NCBI GenBank assembly: GCA_902786665.1
Contig: CADADN010000004.1
Coordinates: 1-64,000, forward strand
DNA from: an uncultured Prevotellaceae bacterium
GTDB taxonomy: Bacteria; Bacteroidota; Bacteroidia; Bacteroidales; Bacteroidaceae
Direction of reading: 5' to 3'
Length of the DNA stretch: 64,000 nt
Below, one piece after another: positions 56,913-62,182 of the stretch. Each line of letters opens with the position of its first letter. The stretch's first letter is position 1. Under the pieces are notes generated by a model. The model was given only the letters and a program-made list of their open reading frames with translations. It did no database searches and was not told the origin of the DNA. The translations under genes were made by a program, and so were the position numbers.

Positions 56913-57275
56913 ATGAAATGGTTTAACAACAAAAGCAAGCAACTGGAAATGATAAAAGCCCTACGGCCCACATCGAAGGCCACATTGAAAATGCAATGCC
57001 TGGTCATCGCAAAGGCGGACATCGACGAAGCGACAAAACTCTACGACTACTTCGCCAAGGACATGCCCGACCTTCCCGACTATGACCCTGCGCCTACCAC
57101 ATGGCTTGACAACACCAAGCAGACAGCCAACGACCTGATGGCATGGCTGAAGGAAAACCAAAACACCCTTGCACAGGGCTATGACTTCATTCGCTCCATC
57201 ATCGCCAACCGTGGCGCATTGCCATCCGTTACCCCAGAGGCTGAAACAACCCCTCTTCCACCCATCAATGAGTAA
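56913..57275 (+). CDS. Hypothetical protein
   Basis: A 120-residue helical protein (MKWFNNKSKQLEMIKALRPT) with a Pro-rich tail. No family known. It starts after the CTTAAAGAC repeats. Confidence 0.5.
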   Translation: MKWFNNKSKQLEMIKALRPTSKATLKMQCLVIAKADIDEATKLYDYFAKDMPDLPDYDPAPTTWLDNTKQTANDLMAWLKENQNTLAQGYDFIRSIIANRGALPSVTPEAETTPLPPINE

Positions 57276-57278
57276 GCC

Positions 57279-57482
57279 ATGCAAGCATTTCCCATCACCA
57301 TAAACATATATGCCGAGAGCGAGCAGGAAGCGGAAGCCGCCCGCCACGCCCTCGGAGGTTTTGTCGATACCCTTGGCAAGCAGGGCATACCAGTCACCGG
57401 CGAAAAGATAGCGGAAGGCATCGCCCGTTGGGATAAAAACCCCTTCGTCAAATCTCAAATCATCAAGCACTTCAAGAAATAG
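57279..57482 (+). CDS. Small hypothetical protein
   Basis: A 67-residue protein (MQAFPITINIYAESEQEAEA). It begins three bases after the preceding stop and ends shortly before a family B hairpin. No known domain. Confidence 0.5.
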   Translation: MQAFPITINIYAESEQEAEAARHALGGFVDTLGKQGIPVTGEKIAEGIARWDKNPFVKSQIIKHFKK

Positions 57483-57490
57483 TCTCGTAT

Positions 57491-57509
57491 GTCGCTGTAT
57501 CACAGCGAC
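57491..57509. repeat. Dispersed hairpin family B, copy 3
   Basis: Perfect stem GTCGCTGT-atc-ACAGCGAC, 18 bases before the ATG at 57528. Confidence 0.6.
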
Positions 57510-57527
57510 CAAAAATCCAAAACCATC

Positions 57528-57854
57528 ATGGCACAAGAATCCCAAAACACTCAGTTTCCCGCAGGTGACGGTTCCGCCGTCGCTCCAGCAACCCCGCAAC
57601 AATCAGCGGTAGCACCACAGCCCGCACAAAGCGTACAGCCAACACCTCGCCCATGTCCGCAGGACTGCTTACGCTGCTCTGTCTCGCAGCAGGTCTATTG
57701 CTCCACAAAGATGCTCTTCGACCTTTCCCGCGCCTATCAGGAAACCCGCCAACAGATTGCGTCCGCGGAAGCGGCAATAGCCGGCATTCAGGCGCAACTG
57801 CAATCCACAGGCACCGACGGTCAACTATCCACGCCCATCATAGAAGCCACATGA
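57528..57854 (+). CDS. Hypothetical Cys-containing protein
   Basis: A 108-residue protein with a Pro/Gln/Ala-rich first half, CPQDCLRCSVSQQVYC (about 42-57) as a possible metal-binding cluster, and a helical end. A family A hairpin encodes PAGDGSAVAP near its start. I chose the ATG at 57528, after a family B hairpin. Confidence 0.5.
   Translation: MAQESQNTQFPAGDGSAVAPATPQQSAVAPQPAQSVQPTPRPCPQDCLRCSVSQQVYCSTKMLFDLSRAYQETRQQIASAEAAIAGIQAQLQSTGTDGQLSTPIIEAT
57556..57583. repeat. Dispersed hairpin family A, copy 5 (inside a gene)
   Basis: TTCCCGCAG followed by stem GTGACGG with CCGTCGC (57565-57571, 57577-57583). Confidence 0.6.
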
Positions 57855-57863
57855 CAGATCTTC

Positions 57864-57887
57864 AATCTGACCGATTTCGGTCAGATT
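57864..57887. repeat. Hairpin family D, copy
   Basis: AATCTGACCGA (57864-57874) pairs perfectly with TCGGTCAGATT (57877-57887), loop TT; 11 bp. Confidence 0.6.
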
Positions 57888-57968
57888 TCCAGCCACATAA
57901 GCACAATCCGGGGACGGTGCAAAAGAATAGATCCCCAAGATAATTAAACATTCAAAATCAAAATCACC

Positions 57969-58454
57969 ATGGCTTGTAATTGTAATTGCAACTGCAAAAA
58001 CGGGAATGACAAGAAAGACTTCCTCACTCCCTTCCCCGGTGGCACGCCCGCCGATTCCACCTACATCTTAGGTCTCACTCACTACACTTGCTGCAACCGC
58101 AAGATGGCTTTGGCCGACACCGAACATCCCGTAGAAGCAAATTTATCAGTGACGCTTGTCGGCACGCCTATTGACGTGGGTAATGGGGCATATTGTCAGG
58201 AGTGCATCATTCGTGGTACCGTGACCTACTGCCCCTGCAACTCCTGTTCGCCGCAGCCTGAATACATCTATCACCGCGAGTGCTTGCCTTGCTCCTCTGC
58301 CACCACGCCCACTATCACTATTGGCACCGTGGCCGCTTCCCCGAAGCCCATCACGGTCTATGTGAATGACGGTTGTTGCGGTTGCTGCCAGAAGACAAAA
58401 CCCTGCACCAACCAAATTGCTATCACCACAAGTATCAACGTCGCAACGGCTTAA
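57969..58454 (+). CDS. Cys-rich virion-associated protein
   Basis: A 161-residue protein with many Cys clusters: MACNCNCNCK at the start, CCNRK, CQEC, CPCNSC, CLPC and CCGCC. The spacing suggests disulfides or metal binding rather than an enzyme. A low-polarity body suggests an extracellular or virion-surface protein. It lies in the late structural run. Confidence 0.55.
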   Translation: MACNCNCNCKNGNDKKDFLTPFPGGTPADSTYILGLTHYTCCNRKMALADTEHPVEANLSVTLVGTPIDVGNGAYCQECIIRGTVTYCPCNSCSPQPEYIYHRECLPCSSATTPTITIGTVAASPKPITVYVNDGCCGCCQKTKPCTNQIAITTSINVATA

Positions 58455-58457
58455 TCC

Positions 58458-58808
58458 ATGTGCATAGGGGATATAGCAGCGGTGCTCTTTGCTTGTGTTG
58501 CCGCCAACCACATCGGACCGATACCCGACATTGAACGCGTTATCCATCACCGCATCCCAATCGTCGGTTGCCAAAAATGCCTTTCATTTTGGGCAGTCCT
58601 TGGTTATTGTCTGTGGCAGCGCAATCCCGTCATCGAGTCCGTTGCCATATCCTTCTTGTGCGCCTGGCTTGCCATTTGGCTCGAATTGTTAATGGCTTAC
58701 ATCGACACTCTTTATATTAAAGTATATGGCAAGATTTACCCAACAGCGCATCCCTCCGATGCCGACACGCAGCATTCCGACAACCCCTTGTCCGGTGTGC
58801 GGGAATAG
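58458..58808 (+). CDS. Membrane protein with CxxC motif
   Basis: A 116-residue protein with hydrophobic segments near 3-20, 45-60 and 62-80 and a CQKCLSFWAVL motif (DUF1360-like). It may span the membrane two or three times. A lysis role is possible from its place after the structural genes, but no holin feature is specific. It overlaps the following small gene by 83 bases. Confidence 0.5.
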   Translation: MCIGDIAAVLFACVAANHIGPIPDIERVIHHRIPIVGCQKCLSFWAVLGYCLWQRNPVIESVAISFLCAWLAIWLELLMAYIDTLYIKVYGKIYPTAHPSDADTQHSDNPLSGVRE

Positions 58809-58995
58809 CGTCCTGTCTGTTGCTGTATCACAGCAACCATTACATAAACCCGACCGAGTTCGGGCGGATTCCACATCTCCTACCAGCGTCTCGTCTGTTG
58901 CTGTATCACAGCAACCACCTGAAGACCCCCGTTCTCCGCAGGTGACGGATTCGCCGTCGCTCACACCAAAAACCCCTAAAAGCAAAAAGAAATGA
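58726..58995 (+). CDS. Small Pro/Ser/Lys-rich protein
   Basis: An 89-residue frame largely made of repeated elements: CPVC near 22-25, two SVAVSQQP units encoded by family B hairpins, a family A hairpin near the end, and a Lys-rich tail. It may be a genuine protein, because its stop overlaps the next ATG (ATGA), or an open frame produced by the repeats. Confidence 0.4.
   Translation: MARFTQQRIPPMPTRSIPTTPCPVCGNSVLSVAVSQQPLHKPDRVRADSTSPTSVSSVAVSQQPPEDPRSPQVTDSPSLTPKTPKSKKK
58819..58837. repeat. Dispersed hairpin family B, copy 4
   Basis: Stem GTTGCTGT-atc-ACAGCAAC, perfect; an A-T pair replaces the G-C of copies 1 and 3. Confidence 0.6.
58849..58867. repeat. Hairpin family D-like copy
   Basis: CCGaCCGA-gt-TCGGgCGG, one mismatch; it lies between two family B hairpins. 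Confidence 0.4.
58897..58915. repeat. Dispersed hairpin family B, copy 5
   Basis: Stem GTTGCTGT-atc-ACAGCAAC, identical to copy 4. Confidence 0.6.
58932..58960. repeat. Dispersed hairpin family A, copy 6
   Basis: TTCTCCGCAG followed by stem GTGACGG with CCGTCGC (58942-58948, 58954-58960), close to the family B copies. Confidence 0.6.
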
Positions 58996-59480
58996 ACGCA
59001 CAGGAATTGAAAGAACGTTTTTCCGACCTCTACACCTACATGGCGACGAGCAAGAAGCAGGCCTACATGATGGCCTTCGGCTCGGTCATGAAGGAAATGA
59101 TGGATTGGATGACCGCCAACAAGCCTGCTGAAGCACAGGAATGGATAGACAAGCTCGAAAGCATCCGTTGGAAAAACTACCTCACGCCAAAGGAGGCTGA
59201 CAGCATCGTCGCACAGATGGTGCCGAAAGCCCCTTGGACGCAAGACCAATGGAAAGCGGCCATGGACAAGCACGAATATAAGCACGAAGAAATGCCTTAT
59301 TACAACTCGTGCGCACTCTTCGTCACTATGAGCATGATTTACAGCGACTCCTCCGACACCCTCTCCCATTTCATGCAAGGTGCAGACATGTTCGATGTCA
59401 TCCACGACCTCGCCATTGACAAGTTGAAAGATCAGGACGGTCGTTTCAACGTCCGCCGCTATTTCGGATTGCAACCCTAA
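58992..59480 (+). CDS. Hypothetical phage protein
   Basis: A 162-residue helical protein (MNAQELKERFSDLYTYMATS), Met- and Trp-rich. It has a conserved-looking body but no family I can name. It overlaps the preceding stop by four bases. It is the last sizeable gene of the + strand structural run. Confidence 0.55.
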   Translation: MNAQELKERFSDLYTYMATSKKQAYMMAFGSVMKEMMDWMTANKPAEAQEWIDKLESIRWKNYLTPKEADSIVAQMVPKAPWTQDQWKAAMDKHEYKHEEMPYYNSCALFVTMSMIYSDSSDTLSHFMQGADMFDVIHDLAIDKLKDQDGRFNVRRYFGLQP

Positions 59481-59484
59481 AACC

Positions 59485-59525
59485 ACCTATCCCTACCTAT
59501 CTCTACCTATCCCTACCTAAAACAT
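59485..59525 (+). repeat. Tandem CCTATCYCTA repeats
   Basis: About four copies of a 10-base unit (ACCTATCCCT and variants) upstream of the gene at 59534. The position resembles the tandem tracts before the genes at 50235 and 56913. Confidence 0.6.
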
Positions 59526-59533
59526 CCTATCCT

Positions 59534-59737
59534 ATGACCTCCGAGGAGTTTCTCATCCTGAAGCAGCTGATGAAGCAGAACCAACGCCACCTGCTCACCA
59601 ACCAAAGGCACCTGGAGCGGATTGTCGAGCACATCGACAAGGACCGCTGGTATATTGCCTTTGGCTCCGACGTGGCGGCAAATGTCCTCACCACATCTGC
59701 CTTCTGGCTCTTGCAGAAACTCCTCGCCAAAAAATAA
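59534..59737 (+). CDS. Small helical protein
   Basis: A 67-residue helical protein with His/Arg-rich middle (KQNQRHLLTNQRHLERIVEH) and a more hydrophobic end. Possibly a membrane-associated helix near the C terminus. It ends the + strand genes, convergent with the - strand block. Confidence 0.5.
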   Translation: MTSEEFLILKQLMKQNQRHLLTNQRHLERIVEHIDKDRWYIAFGSDVAANVLTTSAFWLLQKLLAKK

Positions 59738-59829
59738 TCATTCAAATGCCGTGAATGGTTAGCGGAGCGCAATGGCCTTCCTCATCATCTTCTTTGGCCA
59801 CGCGCCCCGCTTTTTGTTCCCATTTCGCC

Positions 59830-59853
59830 TTTGCAGCCGATTTCGGCTGCAAA
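59830..59853. terminator. Hairpin between convergent genes (family D)
   Basis: TTTGCAGCCGA (59830-59840) pairs with TCGGCTGCAAA (59843-59853), loop TT; 11-bp perfect stem. It lies in the gap between convergent units, where it may act as a bidirectional terminator. Confidence 0.5.
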
Positions 59854-59870
59854 TCAAATATCAAGCAGTC

Positions 59871-60380
59871 TCATCTCTTCTTAATCTTTCTATTTATATT
59901 CATTTTGGATATAAACGTCTCCAGTAACGCCTTAATCTTTTCGCTATCCCGGCTACCATACCATCCGGCATACATCCTTGTGGAGATTTTTTTTTCAAGC
60001 AGCATCGCACCTTGAACCGCCACGGAATCATGTTCTCCGACAAAAGCCAGAAGACCATCCACAATCATATCATCTGCTATATACTCCACATTCGGACATT
60101 CTTTCAACTCTTCTTCAACCAATGCGTACCGTGGCACATTCGTTATCAAGTGCAGCCCATAGATCCACTCACGCGCAAACCAATGCCGTATCACGCGCAG
60201 CAATTTCACATCCACGTCGGGCGCGACAAGCCACATCGCATGTCTGCCTGTCACCAAACAGCCGATGCTTTTCATCAAATGTGCCACCGTCACGTCGCCA
60301 CTCGTCTGAAAGAAGATGGTCTTCTCTCTCAATAGTTTGGGTAGTTGCCTTTCACAGCAACAAGGTTCAACGTATGCCAT
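59871..60380 (-). CDS. Hypothetical protein
   Basis: A 169-residue protein with Cys near its N terminus (PCCCERQL) and a Lys/Arg-rich end. No family known. Its start lies 3 bases after the stop of the next gene upstream, so it is the last gene of the - strand operon. Confidence 0.5.
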   Translation of the reverse strand: MAYVEPCCCERQLPKLLREKTIFFQTSGDVTVAHLMKSIGCLVTGRHAMWLVAPDVDVKLLRVIRHWFAREWIYGLHLITNVPRYALVEEELKECPNVEYIADDMIVDGLLAFVGEHDSVAVQGAMLLEKKISTRMYAGWYGSRDSEKIKALLETFISKMNINRKIKKR

Positions 60381-60383
60381 AAA

Positions 60384-61025
60384 TTATTTTCCTTTCTTGT
60401 TTTGTTTCTTGTCTTCTTCCCTGTTCAAATACAGCGACACCTCTTCCCAAGATGCTAGTTCCAGTTGCTCCGTTTCAGGCTCGTAATGCCCCACGGCCAA
60501 AATCTCCCCTGCCGGAACGGCTTTCCGTTTGTTGGCACCGCCGCTTTCTCCGTTCTCCGTAGGCTGCGGTTTTGCCGCAGCATCATTACTCACCGCCCTC
60601 ACCACGAAAAATTCAAAGGCTTCCACCTTTGGTGGTTCCATATCGCCTTGCGCTATCTCGTCGCGTCTGGCACGTCTCACCCTTTCTACATCCGCCTTTG
60701 TCATAACTGCATACTGTTTGCTTGCCACGCGCACGGCATCCAATTCCTCTTTCAGGATGTATTTGCTCCATGCCTCGGCGCACTGCCGATGATAGAGCCA
60801 GGTGAAGCAGTTTTGAATGAAGTTGGTCCATTTCTCCGCGCCACCTGCCATCATGATCTGGGCAAGCGGTTCCTCGATGAACAGGCGGCGGTTTTTGGTG
60901 TCGAAAGAGAGCATCCCGCCTTTCTCCAACTGGTCAAGAGCATGAAACACGCTGCCGATGTCGTGCAGTTGCTTCAGTTGTTTGCGCGACTTGCACCACT
61001 GATTAAATCTTTTGAAAATTCCCAT
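60384..61025 (-). CDS. Hypothetical virion-associated or portal-linked protein
   Basis: A 213-residue protein beginning MGIFKRFNQWCKSRKQLKQL, helical, with a Lys-rich end and a Pro/Ala/Asn linker (about 150-170) that carries a family A hairpin. No family I can name, though its position in the terminase operon suggests a packaging or head role. Confidence 0.5.
   Translation of the reverse strand: MGIFKRFNQWCKSRKQLKQLHDIGSVFHALDQLEKGGMLSFDTKNRRLFIEEPLAQIMMAGGAEKWTNFIQNCFTWLYHRQCAEAWSKYILKEELDAVRVASKQYAVMTKADVERVRRARRDEIAQGDMEPPKVEAFEFFVVRAVSNDAAAKPQPTENGESGGANKRKAVPAGEILAVGHYEPETEQLELASWEEVSLYLNREEDKKQNKKGK
60553..60581. repeat. Dispersed hairpin family A, copy 7
   Basis: TTCTCCGTAG followed by stem GCTGCGG with CCGCAGC (60563-60569, 60575-60581). 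It lies inside a - strand gene, and the stem differs on both arms from the other copies. Confidence 0.6.
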
Positions 61026-61072
61026 GGGTGTTTTTATGTTAAAAGTTTACATTTCCATTCTCCTTCTTTACC

Positions 61073-61082
61073 GGGGGGGGGG
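61073..61082. repeat. G10 homopolymer between two - strand genes
   Basis: Ten G on the + strand (C10 on the transcribed strand sense) in the 74-base gap upstream of the gene starting at 61025. Length changes could alter spacing in its leader or promoter. Confidence 0.6.
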
Positions 61083-61099
61083 AGGACTGGGGTGGGGTT

Positions 61100-61417
61100 T
61101 TAGTGTGTAACAATCCTCATCCCATCCACCTCGATAATCAGATAGTCCCTTATCCAACGGCATTCGCCGGAGGCGACGAACTTCACCTTCCTTTGATGCC
61201 GACGCAGATCCACTTTCAAGGTAATCACTTCGCCTTGCTCCAATACACCCCTGCCTGTGACATACTTAACAAAATATGGTTTTTGTTGTTTCTTCTTGGC
61301 ATTTTCGGGCGGGTTATATCCCGTCACTGTCAAACCCGTCTTCGGGTCTTTCCAAATCCACTTCTCGGTGTGGTTTCTCAGCTCTTGAAAACTGATGGTT
61401 GGTTGTGTTGTTGGCAT
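61100..61417 (-). CDS. Hypothetical protein
   Basis: A 105-residue protein (MPTTQPTISFQELRNHTEKW), basic, with a beta-rich C-terminal half that may bind nucleic acid (GRGVLEQGEVITLKVDLRRH). No family known. It follows the TRD-like mini-ORF. Confidence 0.5.
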   Translation of the reverse strand: MPTTQPTISFQELRNHTEKWIWKDPKTGLTVTGYNPPENAKKKQQKPYFVKYVTGRGVLEQGEVITLKVDLRRHQRKVKFVASGECRWIRDYLIIEVDGMRIVTH

Positions 61418-61432
61418 GATGTTGTTGTTTGT

Positions 61433-61654
61433 TTAATACACAATAAAAACACATTGCGCTGGTTCTCCAGCCATGAGCGTGCTGGCCACCTTGCCTCTCT
61501 CTTTCGTTCTTGCCCTTCTCAATTCGCTGTTGGGATAGGCGATGTCAAACACGCCGCTGGGGTCGCATTCTATATACCCTGCATTTGTGGCTTGTCGCAC
61601 TCGCAAAACAAGGTGACTACCCCCCCCCCGTTTGCGATTTGCAAGAATGGACAT
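61433..61654 (-). CDS. TRD-like mini-ORF with in-frame G10 run
   Basis: A 73-residue frame: MSILANRKR, then Gly codons from a G10 run (61620-61629 on this strand), then VRQATNAGYIECDPSGVFDI, RRARTKERGKVASTLMAGE and CVFIVY. QAT-x-GYIE...GVFD...RR-x-R...STL-x-A is a recognition-segment pattern of phage C5 methyltransferases, so it belongs to the same family as the array at 24-27 kb. The run is in frame as written. It starts 6 bases after the (restored) stop of the Dam-type enzyme. Confidence 0.7.
   Translation of the reverse strand: MSILANRKRGGGSHLVLRVRQATNAGYIECDPSGVFDIAYPNSELRRARTKERGKVASTLMAGEPAQCVFIVY
61620..61629 (-). repeat. G10 homopolymer (C10 on + strand) in TRD-like mini-ORF
   Basis: Ten C on the + strand, read as G on the coding strand; currently in frame. 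Confidence 0.7.
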
Positions 61655-61660
61655 TTATGC

Positions 61661-62111
61661 TTAAAGTATCTTGCCTTCCCCATCGTTGCGGAATATCACC
61701 ACCATTGACGGGAATGGTGCGCCTTGTTTTGCCTCGTTGAAATGCAGCCGTCCGCGTATGAAGCGCAGGTCTGCATTGTGATAGATGTAGTCGTGAAAAT
61801 ACGACGTGTCGGTTCGTGCTGGTATAAGCATCACCACAATCGTATTTGGTTTTTGGCTTTCCTCGTAGCATTTCTTTACCCATTCGCCGATTACTCTTCC
61901 GTATGGTGGATTGCAAAATACCCTGCCCCCCCCAATTCTGTTTCAGACCGTCTTCTGCTGGCGTGAAATATTTGGTGCATTTTGCGTTTTCAGGCAGGGC
62001 GCATGGATCGAGATTGAAATGAAATTCTTCATTCAACTTATCAAAGAAGTCTTGCGGTGTGGCCCACAAGTCAGTATTTGATGAAAACAGTCCTTTTGTC
62101 AGTTTACCCAT
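61661..62111 (-). CDS. Phage Dam-type DNA N6-adenine methyltransferase, frameshifted at a G8 run
   Basis: From ATG at 62111: SSNTDLWATPQDFFDKLNEE, then FNLDPCALPENAKC, TPAEDGLKQNWGG, then the G8 run (61926-61933). As written it goes out of frame. With seven G (or ten) it continues RVFCNPPYGRVIGEWVKKCY (NPPY is the catalytic motif IV), VVMLIPARTDTSYFHDYIY, FIRGRLHF and PFPSMVVIF to TAA 61661-61663, giving a complete 149-residue phage Dam protein. As written it lacks NPPY and is inactive. It lies next to the terminase, so methylation may be linked to packaged DNA. Confidence 0.8.
61926..61933 (-). repeat. G8 homopolymer (C8 on + strand) at the Dam frameshift
   Basis: Eight C on the + strand exactly where the two Dam frames part; seven would rejoin them. 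Confidence 0.75.
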
Positions 62112-62136
62112 AATTCTCAATCTTTAATATTCAATA

Positions 62137-62152
62137 CCGCCGATTTCGGCGG
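62137..62152. repeat. Hairpin family D, copy
   Basis: CCGCCGA-tt-TCGGCGG, 7-bp perfect stem, between the terminase stop and the Dam gene start. Confidence 0.55.
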
Positions 62153-62182
62153 GATTTCAATTTTCAACCGGCAAAGCCGCCA

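Noticed and set aside
61103-61708. 201-codon + strand frame opposite the TRD-like mini-ORF and its neighbour
   Set aside because: The - strand genes have family resemblance and operon spacing; the + frame has no recognisable protein sequence.
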